Positions 1 through 12,069 of a stretch of 64,000 nucleotides of DNA are shown here, piece after piece. Both the position numbers and the translations under genes were made by a program. Source of the stretch: Lingula anatina (Eukaryota; Brachiopoda; Lingulata; Lingulida; Lingulidae); contig NW_019773725.1 in the NCBI RefSeq assembly GCF_001039355.2, positions 536,368 to 600,367 on the forward strand, in the 5' to 3' direction. Within the stretch, counting starts at the first letter, position 1. Each line of letters starts with the position of its first letter. Below the pieces are notes generated by a model. It saw only the letters and a list, made by a program, of their open reading frames with translations, searched no databases and had not been told where the DNA came from.

Positions 1-2393
1 ACCTCGTGATACTCACCATCAAACAACAGCAGTGATAGTACTGAACACTTCCAAATTTTCAAATTCCCCGACATCTTGTGAGAACCCTGTCTGCCAGTGT
101 TAAGCACAGAGCGTGTGTACTTGGTTATTATAACTGTTTGCTTTCGAAATTGTTTTCCTCTTGATGATTGTTATAATGGCAACTTGCGTACACTACTCTG
201 TCTGCACTAAATGGCAGCTGGGAACAAAACATCTTAAATCCACCAACGTGCTTCTTGATTAAAAACCTGCCGCGCGAGGTCAATGAGACCCTGTTAAAGT
301 GCATGTTATTGGTAGAGATTATGTTCTGTTTCCCTTCTGTATCAGCAGGCTCGCAGGAAGGATTGCAGTAATCTTGTATGGAAAGGAAGTCACGCCAGAA
401 ATCCCTTTTTATGCAGGGTATTATATTCATACGGTTTATTTAGACATTTGGCATCATACCCTTAATATCCGTTTTCTGGTTTGAACTTTACTGAAGTTGT
501 GTTGACCGCTTTTCTCCAGTATGAAGAACGTGGATAAATGTAACCGTTGATAAAATCCGTCTCTCAGGGGTTGACCTTTACTCATTTACTTATAAAAGCA
601 CGGTTTAGATAATATTTATGGCATGTTGTGTAATACATATCAATTTTTCGACTCATTTCCTTTATTAGCACACATAAATCCCTGTTGAATGGTTCGCTGA
701 ATGGTAATACCAATAAAGCATAACACTCCTCATGATATGGGTTTAAAAAAAGGAATGGGTAAGTAACAACAGTAAGGAAGAAAGGAAGAAGCCCGTTAAA
801 TCTATTATAGTACATTTAAGGGGGGTGTTAGGTGAGTAGCTATAGCTGACATCCGATGTATTTTAAATGCACAGTAAAATGGGGGTGGGTATTATATGGA
901 TTATATGTAATATACCTGTATTTGCAAATTTGAGATGAGGAGAGCTGAGATATGCAGTTCCACATTGCACATATTATTTTGTGTGAAACAATTGTATTTG
1001 CATACTAAGAGGAACAAAACGACAAGCTTCACATACATGTACCTTCTCACTCAACATACTTCCGGTTTTGAAGTTCAGCGCCGACGGGGGGAGGTGGGGG
1101 GGGGGGTCTGAAAAAAAGATTATATACTACATTAGAATTGCAAATGTGCTGTTGCCTGCAAATTGGCTGCAACCACCTACGTTCATCACATGTATATTAT
1201 TTTAAAATAAGTTTACACTATATCATGTCCACGAGCATTTGACTCGTTAAACTATAATAACATCTATCCAGATATTTACGGAGCTTACCTTTTAGAATAA
1301 TAATAAATATTGGTGTTCCTCTACATATTTCTATTTCCAATAAATTCCAATAACCAAATGTCATGCGTTCCTATTCTCACAAGTCTAAAAAATCTTCCCA
1401 GCCGTACACAGGAATAAGGGCAATTGTTTTATCAGTATATGGTCTATCTAATCAATGGGACACACGACTGGCACAGATGTGTCACGAAAAAGAAATAGAA
1501 ACTTCGTCTAACGCACTCGGTTAGAAAAAATATAATTGCCAAAGTTCTCACCTCATATCAGAAAAAGTAAGTAAATTACAAGTACTGGAAAGTCCAATTC
1601 TTATTTTAGTCTTAGTGTAAAAGCTAATAGAAATGACTAATTTTAATAATCATATCTGTTGATATTGATTTGTAAATATGTCCAATGTCTACGAAAAAAT
1701 GTTTAGGAACAAATATATGTATCATCCTGGTTTAAGTCAGATAAAGCACTCGACGCGAAGCTTTATGCGAAATGGAGCAGATAATTGTTCCGAACTCATT
1801 TCGCTTTGAGATAATCTCCGCGATTTATCTATAATCCGTGCATGTTGTGACCTTGTGCGCGAAATGATAAAACCGAACAGATAGTTCCACCAAAATTCAC
1901 TGGGGATTTTTGATGCCAACGGCTATATATATATAACCTAAAATGAACAATGAAAATTATCATCGCTGAGCAAGGGAATAAAGTGGTTTCGAAAAGGCTT
2001 AGCTTTGAGACAATAAAGCCAGCGACCATCAATTATATTGCTTTATTTTTTGCTGAAGAGATGATGTTAACACATTTATTTCATTGGAAGGGTGTAGTGA
2101 TGGTACTCTGTTTGGTCCATGGTGAGTACTGACTATTTGCAGAAGGTATTCTCGCTTAAAAGACAGATTATTTAGATTGCCTGTATTGCATCTGCATTTT
2201 TGGGGTAAATCCTTTTTTATAGGTGTTTCAAAAATTGGTTTTGTAAACGTCGACATAATATTTTCTTTTTTACAATATTCCGCATTTTTACTGAACCACT
2301 TCTTGGCTACAAAGTCAAGTCATCACCTGGGGTATCATACCATTCTACAAAAAGACATGACTAAAATGGCATAACGATTATATTTTTCTTCGG
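1..2393. repeat. Upstream copy of a 2.4-kb duplicated block
   Basis: This block reappears at 2569-4965 in the same orientation with a few percent substitutions and small indels. It holds a promoter region and a first coding exon but no further exons. It ends exactly at an N (2394), followed by about 174 bases with no counterpart in the second copy. Allelic copies placed in tandem by the assembler explain this best; a true recent tandem duplication is the alternative. No gene other than the orphan first exon is visible in it. Confidence 0.85.
2064..2121 (+). pseudogene. Orphan first exon, signal peptide, copy of gene A exon 1
   Basis: The exon encodes a start codon and a hydrophobic leader nearly identical to exon 1 of gene A, ending in a GTGAGT donor after phase 1. 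An in-frame ATG also lies three bases upstream (2061). No exon 2 follows before the next copy of the block begins. It is either the second allele of gene A exon 1 or, less likely, an alternative first exon that splices over copy 2. A TATA-like run lies upstream at 1924-1936. Confidence 0.6.
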
Positions 2394-4307
2394 NTGAACG
2401 AAGCCTAAGTGTGAGACCTGAACGTCGGCTTGACTTTAATATTACAAGAAAAATGATTTGCCTATAATCTTTAAAGAGTTAATTGAGATGCTTTTGAAAA
2501 GTATACTGCACTATTTTGAGGCGAATCAAGGAATATCGATAGGAATAGAGTAAACCAACTTTTTAAACCTCGTGATACTCACCATCAAACAACAGCAGTG
2601 ATAGTACTGAACACTTCCAAATTTTCAAATTCCCCGACATCTTGTGAGAACCCTGTCTGCCAGTGTTAAGCACAGAGCGTGTGTACTTGCTTATTATAAC
2701 TGTTGGCTTTCAAAATTGTTTTCCTCTTGATGATTGTTATAATGACAACTTGCGTACACTACTCTGTCTGCACTAAATGGCAGCTGGGAACAAAACATCT
2801 TAAATCCACCAACGTGCTTCTTGATTAAAAACCTTCCGCGCGAGGTCAACGAGACCCTGTTAAAGTGCACGTTATTGGTAGAGATTATGTTATGTTTCCC
2901 TTCTGTATCAGCAGGCTCGCAGGAAGGATTGCAGTAATCTTGTATGGAAAGGAAGTCACGTCAGAAATTCCTTTTTATGCAGGGTATTATACTCATACGG
3001 TTTATTTAAACATTTGGCATCATACCCTTAATATCCGTTTTCTGGTTTGAACTTTACTGAAGCTGTGTTGGCCGCGTTTCTCAAGTATGAAGAACGTGGA
3101 TAAATGCAATCGTTGATAAAGTCCGTCTCTCTGGGTTTGACCTTGACTCATTTATTTATAAAAGCACGGTTTAGATAATATTTATGGCATATGGTGACTA
3201 GCACACATAAAACCCTATTGAATGGTTCGCTGAATGGTAATACCAATAAATCATAACACGCCACATGATGTGGGTTTAAAAAAGGAGTGGGTAAGCAACA
3301 ATATTTAGGAGGAAAGGAAGAAGCCCGTTAAATCTATTATAGTACATTTAAGGGGGGTATTAGGTGAGTAGCTATAGCTGACATCCGATGTATTTTAAAT
3401 GCACAGTAAAATGGGGGTGGGTATTATATGGCCCAGTAAATGGATTATATGTAATAAACCTTATTTTCAAATTTGAGATGAGGAGAGCTGAGATATGCAG
3501 TTCCACATTGCAAATATTATTTTGTGTGAAACAATTGTGTTTGCATGCTAAGAGGAACAAAATGGCAATTAAGCTTCACCTTCATGTACCTTCTCACTCA
3601 ACATACTTCCGGTTTTGAAGTTCATCGCCAACGGGAGGGGGGGGACTCTGGAAAAAGAGTATGTACTACATTAGAATTACAAAAGTGTTGTTGCCTGCAA
3701 ATTCGCTGCATCCACTTACGCTCAAACTCTTGTATATTATTTTAAAATAAGTTAACACTACATCATGTCCACGAGCATTTGACTTGGTTAACTACAATAA
3801 CATCTATCCAGATATTTACGGTTCTTACCTTTTTAAATATTAATAAATATTGGTGTTCCTCTGCATATTTCTATTTCCAATAAATTCCAATAAACAAATA
3901 TCATGCTTTCCTATTCTCACAAGTCTAAAAATCTTCCCAGCCGTACACAGGAATAAGGGCAATCGTCTTATCAGTATGGTCTATCTAATCAATGGGACAC
4001 ACGACTGGCACAGATGTGTCACGAAAAAGAAATGGAAATTTCGTCTAACGCACTCGGTTAGAAAAAATATAATTGCCAAAGTTCTCACCTCATATAGGGC
4101 ATTCGACGCAAAAGGCCTAGTTCATCTCAGAAAAAGTAAGTAAATTACAAGTACTGGAAAGTCCCGTTCTTATTTTAGTCTTAGTGTAAAAGCTAATAGA
4201 AATGATTTATTTTAATAATCATATCTGTTGATATTGATTTGTAAATATGTCCAATGTCTACGAAAAATGTTTAGGAACAAATATATGTATCATCCTGGTT
4301 TAAGTCA

Positions 4308-4458
4308 GATAAAGCACTCGACGCGAAGCTTTATGCGAAATGGAGCAGATAATTGTTCCGAACTCATTTCGCTCGTACTTTGAGATAATCTCCGCGATTC
4401 ATCTATAATCCGTGCATGTTGTGACCTTGTGCGCGAAATGATAAAACCGAACAGATAG
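4308..4458 (+). promoter_or_regulatory. Cluster of GATA-type motifs upstream of gene A
   Basis: Five GATA-type motifs (AGATAA at 4308, 4347 and 4383, TGATAA at 4439, AGATAG at 4453) lie within 150 bases, roughly 180-330 bases before the start codon. At least three recur at the matching place upstream of paralogue B (29773, 29814, 29851), although much of the surrounding sequence has diverged. GATA factors drive endoderm and blood-cell genes in many animals; their use here is inferred from motif conservation only. Confidence 0.45.
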
Positions 4459-4498
4459 TTCCACCAAAATTCACTGGGGATTTTTGATGCCAACGGCT

Positions 4499-4510
4499 GT
4501 ATATATATAA
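4499..4510 (+). promoter_or_regulatory. TATA box of gene A
   Basis: A run of alternating T and A ending in TATAA lies about 125 bases before the start codon, giving a predicted transcription start near 4535-4540. The same element is at 1924-1936 in the upstream copy. In paralogue B the matching place reads CATACACAT, so the box has decayed there. Confidence 0.5.
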
Positions 4511-4637
4511 CCTAAAATGAACAATGAAAATTATCAGCGCCGAGGAAGGGAATAAAGTGGTTTCGAAAAGGCTTAGCTTTGAGACAATAACGCCAGCGAC
4601 CATCAATTATATTGCGTTATTTTTTGCTGTAGAGATG

Positions 4638-7600
4638 ATGTTAACACATTTATTTCATTGGAAGGGCGTAGTGATGGTACTCTGTTTGGTCCATGGTGAG
4701 TACTGACTATTTGCAGAAGGTATTCTCGCTTAAAAGACAGATTATTTAGATTGCCTGTATTGCATCTGCATTTTTGGGGTAAATCCTTTTTTATAGGTGT
4801 TTCAAAAATTGGTTTTGTAAACGTCGACATAATATTTTCTTTTTTACAATATTCCGCATTTTTACTGAACCACTTCTTGGCTACAAAGTCAAGTCATCAC
4901 CTGGGGTATCATACCATTCTACAAAAAGACATGACTAAAATGGCATAACGATTATATTTTTCTTCAGCTTGAAATTTATTACTGTCTGGTAGAAAACATA
5001 TCAATCCAAGTGTATATCAAAAATATTATAAATACAGCATTTAGTTGACATACCACTAGTGTATTTCTAAATTATGCATTTTTCTTTTAAATTTCAAACT
5101 TTAACTAAAATTTTCATGGAATTCCAATGGTATTCCCATGCAGGCATAATGCGAGCAATGAAAAAACCTATGGCAACTTTCTAGCGACTGGGATTGCTTA
5201 AAGGTTGCTAAAAGGTTGTAAGCGCAGTGTGACCAAAGCTTCTGATAAATAAATATGCGTTCCTGCTCGTGCCCCTGCAGCCGTATCCATGTACGGTCGA
5301 GTTCCAGTGTAATGCTAGCTTTCAGTACCTCATACGACAACAGGGCTCCGTATCTCGAAAGGTTCGCTATGTTGCGCACGTGCGCAAGCGTCTCGATTCC
5401 ATAACAGATTCTATTTCGAGATACGGGGATATGGAATCGAGACACGTGCGCAACATAGCGACCCTTTCGAGATACGGAGCCCAGGGCTGTATCCTCTTCA
5501 GGGGGTTTAGTTAGGAACGTCTTCAACCAGTTTGAATCAGAACCAAAATATGCCAGGAATATTATAAACGAAGTGTTGCTCAGTATTAAAAAAGAAGACT
5601 TAACATTGCTGTTCTTCCATTTCCATCAATCAGCAAGGGCAGCTGAGAAGACGGCGGCGACATCCATGGTAAAAGCAGAGGAACACAATTTCCCTACTTT
5701 GTCCCCCGATCCCGTTCGTTTCCTGTGGCCACTCAGAACCCTTTTCTTCCCAACCAAACACAAATCAAAGAAGAAGAATAAATATTGTCTTAACACTAGA
5801 GACCCCATCTCACCAAAAACCTTGTTGTCTTTAATCAAAAGAAAACCAAAAAAGAAGAACAAAAAGTGCCTGGACAAGACAATATCGCCTGTACCAGATA
5901 CCTTACCAGAGCTGAAGACATTCTTCGTGAAATACCTCAACGTATTTGGCGTGAATATAGTCGCCACTGCCGGTGTCCCGGATGTTAAGATGATCCATGC
6001 TGCCGGAGTGATGGCCCAGTACCTGGATAACGATGGTGACGGTTGTGTGGATAGTCCAGCTGTGATCAAGAACATGGTGGAGCGTAGATCTACTATGATC
6101 ATGTTTAGGTTTGTGTTTTCTGTTATTTCTTTTATATTGGGGGCGTTCATATCCAACTTTTAAAACAGGGTGAATCGAATCGATTAATGGTCATGTGCAT
6201 ACGATTATTTTCGTCTTTTTCGTATTATTTCCTATTTTACTATAATTTATATGAATAATAGTTCAAATAACACGTGATGTCTCTTTTTTTCTTCTTTCCT
6301 TTTTTTTTGGTTTACTGCATTCAAGCTCAAAACTTTGGTGTGTTTTTTTGTTTGAAATGGAAAACAAAAACCGTGTTGTTTAGCTATTTTAGATGTAAAT
6401 AATTTTATAGAAATTTCAATTAAGTGAATCCTTTTTGAAGAATTTTCAAAATTTTCATGTTTGTTTTTATGTAGAGACGAGGCTGAGTTGGAAGAGCGTG
6501 CCGACGAGATTGATGAACTTCTTGACGAGATAATTGGGTAAATATTTAAACATTTAATCCATATAAAATTGTCTTGTTTCTGATTATCCTCATGTACCCT
6601 TGAGCATTAGGGTTTTAATGTTTTTAATTCGACTCTTTGTTAGGACTAGAAAAGCACTCCGAGAGCGCAGACCTCCGCCAAGGCAGCAACTTGTAATTAT
6701 TATTGATAATTGATTGATTATTGATCCGGATCACCACCGAAAACCTATCATCTCTTCCTTGGCCCACTTCTGACAGTTCCTAAAAATTTCATCAAAATCG
6801 GTCCATAGCGTATTGAGTTGCGTTGGTGACGGCAAACAGACAAACAAACAGACAAACAGGGGTGAAAACATAACCGCCTTGGCGGAGGTAGTAATTGCCA
6901 TGCCATCTCGTACAAGGACGGGCGGGGAGGGGGATGGCGAAGGAGTTGGGGAGGGGAGAAGAATGGGTTCAGGCGGGAAGGAGGGCGACGAGTGGGAATT
7001 CAGTCATAAGTAGATCCCAGGTTAATAAACTGAGGCTCTGTGCTACATCGAACCCACCCTCATTAGGTTCTAGCGACGATTTCGCTGCAAAATAATTGTC
7101 CTCATTCTAGATTTTGATCCACTTACGTCGCTTGTCTGTTTCATAGGGAGATTTCCCTGGTAATAGATCTCTATCACGGGGAGATTTCCCTGGTAACGAC
7201 TTTGTATCACAGGGAGCTCCCCTGGTAACAACTTTGTATCACAGGAAGCTCCCCCTGGTAACAACTTTAATTTGCATCACAGGGAGCTCTCCTGGTAACA
7301 ACTTTGCATCACAGGTGCCCTGGCTTCACCTGTTCACGATTCCAACTCAATTACGTCACGCTAACCCTTATTTATTTGAATTGAGGGCGGATTCGATGTT
7401 ACACCTTGTTATAATGCATATAGAAACTACCTTTCACGACAACAGTGATTATCACCCAATTTGTTCCGCAGAAAAATCAAATTCCAAGCTCTTTTTGGAG
7501 ATGAAACTCACCCTCCAGAGGAGAGTAGCCCTGACTTTGACGCCACTCTGGAAGAGACACTGCACCTTGTCCAAGAAGCTGGATTAGTGAATGCTTTCCC

Positions 7601-8861
7601 GAGACAGTTTGCTGTTGACGAAGACTCACTACTGGGTCGGGCTTTGGAAAAAGCTATCGATGACTGTGGTAATGCTTTTGACGGCACCTTTAGGTAAATA
7701 TTCTGCATTGGGTAAATGAATGGTCTGGGTTTGCTTTTATTTAAATGATATCAATGATGGTTTAATACGGCAAAATATATAATTTTTTTTGTCTTTTGTG
7801 TAATGATGATAAAAGGCAAATTGTCTCTAAACAAAATAAGCTAGTTTACAATCTATACAGTAGGCCTATATATATGTTTGTTTGTTTGTTTGTTTTCTCT
7901 TATGTTATGCAAAATTATTCTTTCCACCCCAGACGTATTCACCATATTTTTGCTTGTTAAATTCACATTCCTTTCGAAAACGACAATCTTGGCGAAGAAT
8001 GTTGTTTCGACCTTCATATCTAAGTCACGCGGATTAGATTCATGTACGTTTTCTAATCTAGTTAAGTATGACGAAATGTGCGGTAATGCCGTCATCTGGC
8101 ATGTTCAGATCTCCATTAAAAAACATTTCACTCGATTGTTTCTACATCAAACCTTCAATTAAACTGATCTTTAGTCGCTGAATCAAGTCTCTAGATTTAA
8201 CACAGACTGCTTTTATTGTGTTACGTAATATTTATCCTATATTAATGTTACAGATGTTCCAACAGACACATAATCCAAAAACAAAGCAATTTCCCTCTAA
8301 TCATGCGCTTGACTGCAAGTTTTCTAGAAAATATTAAACTGGCAAAGGGATAATTAATCTCATGAAAAAAAGCAAATATCATACATGATAAAGCCAATGT
8401 TTTTTCCGATATATATTTTTTCAAGTCAGCCAAAAAGTGACTATTTTTATGAAAATCAAACGTGTTATTTCGCAAGAACATGTATAAAAGTCTTAAGGTT
8501 GCAAGATCAATATTACCGTGATAAATTAATGTATTTGGCAATCAAACACTTTAAGCGATTATTTAAAGGTACTTTTCTTGCATTTAGGTATCCTGACTGT
8601 GAAGGCGTCTTCCACTATGATGATGACACGTGTGAATACAAATGTCTTCTCACGGAATTCCTATACTGGGGACTCACGTCAATTCTCGGCGCACAGGATT
8701 ACCCCGGGCGATGTGACGAAATCTCGGATGAGTGGGAGCTGTGCACGAAAGATTTAGTAAAGGAAAAACTACCAGAACTTTACTCTCTCTTGACAAGAAG
8801 AATTGGAAAGTACAGGTTGCCTACAATTTTGCCGAACGGAAAGTATGGAAAGTTCTGTTGA
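4638..8861 (+). CDS. Gene A: secreted protein with EF-hand-like loop, unknown family, five exons
   Basis: Exons 4638-4695, 5634-6108, 6475-6537, 7472-7693 and 8588-8861 join in frame to 363 residues; an extra ATG three bases upstream (4635) is possible. Residues 1-20 are a signal peptide. A Lys-rich stretch (about 60-98) with two cysteines follows. A conserved core then carries a DNDGDGCVD loop (151-162) that matches EF-hand ligand positions but lacks the usual final Glu. Exon 5 encodes a cysteine-rich domain with motifs such as FHYDDDTCEYKC and ends LPNGKYGKFC. From memory, proteins with a 'YLDND.DG' loop followed by an 'FHY.D.TC' block and a PDG/PNG ending occur in bacteria as well as animals, but I cannot name the family or an activity. 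A polyadenylation signal ATTAAA lies near 8990. Paralogue B has the same exon phases, so the model is well supported; the function is unknown. Confidence 0.8.
5341..5484. mobile_element. Foldback MITE in intron 1 of gene A
   Basis: Two arms of about 60 bases, beginning CAGGGCTCCGTATCTCG and ending CGAGATACGGAGCCCAG, are near-perfect inverted copies around a short loop, so the element would fold into one long hairpin. I found no clear target-site duplication, so the superfamily is open; a hAT-like end (CAGGG) is possible. Confidence 0.7.
6655..6892 (+). mobile_element. 3' end of a non-LTR retrotransposon (RTE/SINE type) in intron 3 of gene A
   Basis: The segment runs from CCGCCAAGGC through 'ATCCGGATCACCACC' and 'TTTCATCAAAATCGGTCC' to a repeated CAAACAGA track and a final CCGCCTTGGCGGAGGTA. 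This arrangement is one I recognise from RTE-like elements and their SINEs in many aquatic animals. No coding part is present, so it is a 5'-truncated copy. Confidence 0.6.
6905..6985 (+). repeat. G-rich tract in intron 3 of gene A
   Basis: The strand carries many closely spaced runs of three to five G, with G-quadruplex potential. Similar G-rich tracts, followed by the same TTCAGTCATAAGTAG-type sequence, lie in intron 3 of pseudogene C (26520-26700) and gene B (31925-31980). Confidence 0.55.
7145..7318. repeat. Five to six copies of a ~35-bp tandem repeat in intron 3 of gene A
   Basis: The unit contains GGGAGCTCCCC (or a GGGAGATTTCCC variant) followed by TGGTAACAACTTTGTATCACA. Each unit therefore holds a short palindrome. 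A shorter decayed array is present at 26873-26975 in pseudogene C, so the array predates that duplication. Confidence 0.7.
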
Positions 8862-8989
8862 CTTTAGGCGCGTTTTGATTTTATCATGATCGACTATATA
8901 AAGCACATCAGTTTGACGCATTACTAGTCTGAAGCGTATCACATACGCAATTGAAGTATTTTGTGGATATGATGGGCACAGAAAAAGAA

Positions 8990-8995
8990 ATTAAA
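8990..8995 (+). terminator. Polyadenylation signal of gene A
   Basis: ATTAAA lies about 130 bases after the stop codon. The surrounding 3'UTR is also conserved in pseudogene C (27840-28000). Confidence 0.5.
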
Positions 8996-8999
8996 ATAG

Positions 9000-9905
9000 T
9001 TATAAAAAGACAAACATATAAAAATTGCAATACATTTAACAGTGAGATATATACCATCTCCGTCTCAATTACGTCACGCTTACCCTTATCTATTTGAATC
9101 TATTTACCTCTTAATTGGAAGGTTAAGTGCTCTTCAACTCTCATGTTTGTCTTAAGTGTATCGAATGCACACTCACTGGCGATATTTATCTCAGATAAAA
9201 ATCTACATGTGTGTTATTTTCAAAGAGCAGCTCCAGCAGACCTGGGGGCACTAGATGAAATCTGAACATAGGGCTTTATAAGGAGCCAGGGAAATAAAGA
9301 AAATTTTTTCTTGCAAAGCTTCAAATATATATATATATGTTTTTTGACACGGGCTTGATCCAGCTTAGCCCTCCAAACTAACAGGGTTGCATTGGCAATT
9401 TTCACAAACAAATAATAAAAATAGATATACCGGATCTTTATCCTGTAATATAATTGGTTGGTTTTGAATTATACCATATATAGGTTCAACTTTTAGAAGA
9501 TCACCATTAAGGTGACCATGGCTAGGACGAGGAGAACATCAAGAAGGCGTTATAATCCTACAACAATCAACTGTTCTTCGGATTTATTAGTTATTTTCTG
9601 ACAATTCAGGATAACTGCCGCAAACCACATCGAACAACAGTACCGCTCCGTTATATTAGAATTAGAATTTAGCTCGATACAAACAGGCACAATCTGCACT
9701 AGTGCCCAAAGTTTGTGTCAGTAAGCCCTTAGTCAAATAAATATACTGTTCTGGGCAAGGCTTTTCCCAGCGAACCGTTCAGCTGTCATTTGGACGGTGA
9801 CAAGAATGATCTACATACGGTTCAAAACACATGTGGGCCTTAAATGAATGCTGAGCCTTGGACATAATATTCGTTATAATGTCCAAGTCTGAGCTAACTT
9901 GCCGC
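9000..9905. other. Intergenic, no gene seen
   Basis: AT-rich unique sequence with a short AT microsatellite near 9328-9340. A fragment near 9062-9110 resembles the intron 3 sequence of gene A around 7340 (TCAATTACGTCACGCTAACC-like). No convincing exon on either strand. Confidence 0.5.
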
Positions 9906-9976
9906 TAAATTGTATAAGGGTACACCCTCCGGATCTTTATACGTACGGCACCTGACAAAACTGATAGACAAGAGAG

Positions 9977-10260
9977 GCAATTTTAATATCTTCAGCGAGA
10001 GATCGTTCTTAATCCGAAAGAGACGAGAAGGCAATTTTCATATTTGTTCAAGAGATTTCGTAAGCCGAAGATCGGGAGCAAAATCAGCGATTCGAGCGAA
10101 ACGAGAAAAACAATTCTCATATTCGTTCAAAAGACTTCGTTTGCAGAATATCGCCAGCCGCAGATCGTTCGCAATCCAAGCGAGACGACATGGCAATTTT
10201 CATATTCATTGAAGGGTATTCTTTTGCGAAAGAGCGTCAGCGGAAGATCGTTGCCGAGTA
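9977..10260. repeat. Degenerate ~80-bp tandem array
   Basis: About three and a half copies of a unit beginning GGCAATTTTCATATT and containing AGATCGTTCGCAATCC and GCGAGACGA; the copies differ by many substitutions and indels. An open frame runs through it (9910-10212), but its translation shows no repeat-conserved protein pattern, so I regard the array as non-coding. Confidence 0.65.
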
Positions 10261-10734
10261 TTTTTAACCCTCCCTCCCCGATGAAATTTATTGTTTTTTA
10301 TAATATTTTTCGTTTAATTTCTACCCCATTTAATTATGGCAGTTTCCCTTCTTAATCGTGTTACCATATTAAAAAAATGTTTGCACCTCTCACACTCAGT
10401 AAATTATCCGCCGCTGATATGGTTTCTCCAATTTTACTTAGAACTACACATTTACAGGACTTTGTCGTTTTACTAACAGATCTAACTATAGTTGTTCTCC
10501 CATAATAAAAAGCAATAATTTTAAACTTCATTTATGAATTAAATAATTGTAGTTGGCATATACAAGTACATGTACATTATGTTACCTTTTCTGCTTGACC
10601 ATAAGTAGATGCTAAGATGGATTGCGTGTGACGTCATACTCAAAGTTTCAACCCGACTGTACCGCAGGCGTTCAGAAATAAAACGTATGAATTTGACCAA
10701 CATTTCTTAATGGACAGTTTACATGGCCATTCAG

Positions 10735-10840
10735 AATACATAATGCGAGTACTTCCTGATCCGCCGACTAAATATGGCCGATCCCTCTTCAAAAGCAATG
10801 CCGCTAAATCCATGGTGGTCTCCCCGCCTCCACATCTTTT
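10735..10840. mobile_element. Partial MITE (family 1)
   Basis: Contains TGATCCGCCGACTAAATATG and CTTCAAAAGCAATGC, shared with copies at 22230-22430, 58985-59195 and others. Only one arm is visible here. Confidence 0.55.
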
Positions 10841-10907
10841 TTTTAAATTAACTTTCAAAATACGAAATTAGTATTTGAAATTATATGTGTGAGATAATAC
10901 ACTGTCA

Positions 10908-10969
10908 CCCGAGCGATATATGCCATAACACGTCGAGCGTCAGCGAGAGGTGTTCATGGCATATATCGC
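10908..10969. repeat. Inverted repeat / hairpin
   Basis: CGATATATGCCAT and ATGGCATATATCG form a 13-base stem, extended by AACAC/GTGTT, around a loop of about 20 bases. Nearby sequence at 11010-11045 reappears in reverse at 26088-26135, so this may be an end of an interspersed element. Confidence 0.6.
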
Positions 10970-11267
10970 GAGACATACATACCGAGAACAAATACAGTCA
11001 TTTCATGCTAAAACACCCCTAAAACCGAATAAAGTGACCCTATATCACGCTCTAGAGATGTTATACGAAATAAACTCGTCCACGTGCGCTGGCCACCTCC
11101 AGCCAAATTCTTACGTTATGTCTGACCAATTTGGTCAATTTTTGTTAAATACTTGTCGTGGACGTTCATTTGCTTGAAAAGTATTTAATCAACCGTCGAC
11201 ACTGACCATGCGCGTCTCAGTTGAGCCACACCTAGCTGGGACTGCTGCGGAAAAAAGGTTCCATTGC

Positions 11268-11640
11268 AAAACCTCTACTTTTTAGTGACATTTCTGATAA
11301 AAAAGGAGCGTCGGACCGGAATATAGTCAAACTATTTTTTCACAAGTTTACTAAGAAAGAAATTTACTATTTGGTGATATTTCTGACGAGGCAGTTTCGG
11401 AATATAGTCAAAATCGACGGATGTTTATTACAAGTTCACGGGAGTAATAATTCTAATTTTTTTATTGTTTTTTTCTGACGACGAGGTGGTTACGGAATAT
11501 AGTCAAAATCAAACGGATGTTTATTTCAAGTCCACAGGAGTAATAATTCTACGTTTTGGTGACATTTTTTACTACGAGGCGGTTTCGGAATATACATGTG
11601 CTGGTTTTCAGAGCATTCATATGCTATATGTAATTACAAG
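11268..11640. repeat. Degenerate ~105-bp tandem array
   Basis: Four diverged copies of a unit with GGTGACATTTCTGACGAGGC, CGGAATATAGTCAAAATC and AAGTTCACGGGAGTAATAAT. No coding conservation is seen. Confidence 0.65.
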
Positions 11641-12017
11641 TTCAAAGGGAAGATACATTTGATTTTTACCGATATATCTGATAAAGAGGAAGAATGAACA
11701 GCTTAAAAACAAAAGGTAAATAATAACACAACCCTCGTTAAAAAGTTATAGATTTACAAATAATTTGTATACACGTGTGGCTTAAATGTTAACTAATTCC
11801 CGTTTTCAAACCATACCCATATGACATGCCTTAGTGTAATAAAATGATAAATAATAATTGTTAAACGTGAAAAGTCTATGCTAATTTTTTTAAGAGCGTG
11901 AGAGATTGTAAATTTGTCTACTGGTAGGTATATAACGTAAGCAACGTCACTATTCTCTTGGTGCCAAGAAGGTCACATGATCACTGTCTTTGGCTTTCAG
12001 CATTCAAGAGACCACGA

Positions 12018-12069
12018 CTGATTTAACCAAGATGTAGTCGTGAAATTCTAGACTACATCGAGGTTAAAT
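12018..12069. repeat. Hairpin with 20-base stem
   Basis: GATTTAACCAAGATGTAGTC and GACTACATCGAGGTTAAATC pair almost perfectly across an 11-base spacer. It may belong to an interspersed element; no flanking gene explains it. Confidence 0.55.

Larger units (their letters stand above)
2569..4965. repeat. Downstream copy of the 2.4-kb duplicated block
   Basis: Same content as 1-2393, diverged at scattered single bases and indels. This copy continues into unique DNA leading to the remaining exons of gene A, so it carries the promoter that can serve the gene in this assembly. Apart from the promoter and exon 1, I see no coding signal in it. Confidence 0.85.

Noticed and set aside
299-484. Open frame repeated at 2865-3050 with similar translation
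   Set aside because: It is conserved only because the whole block is duplicated; there is no leader, splice context or conserved protein pattern.
5626-6156. Long minus-strand open frame opposite exon 2 of gene A (also 30889-31320)
   Set aside because: It mirrors a conserved exon on the other strand; intron phases and paralogy support the plus strand only.
9910-10355. Two overlapping open frames over the 80-bp array
   Set aside because: They arise from the repeat having few stops; the translated repeats are not conserved between units.
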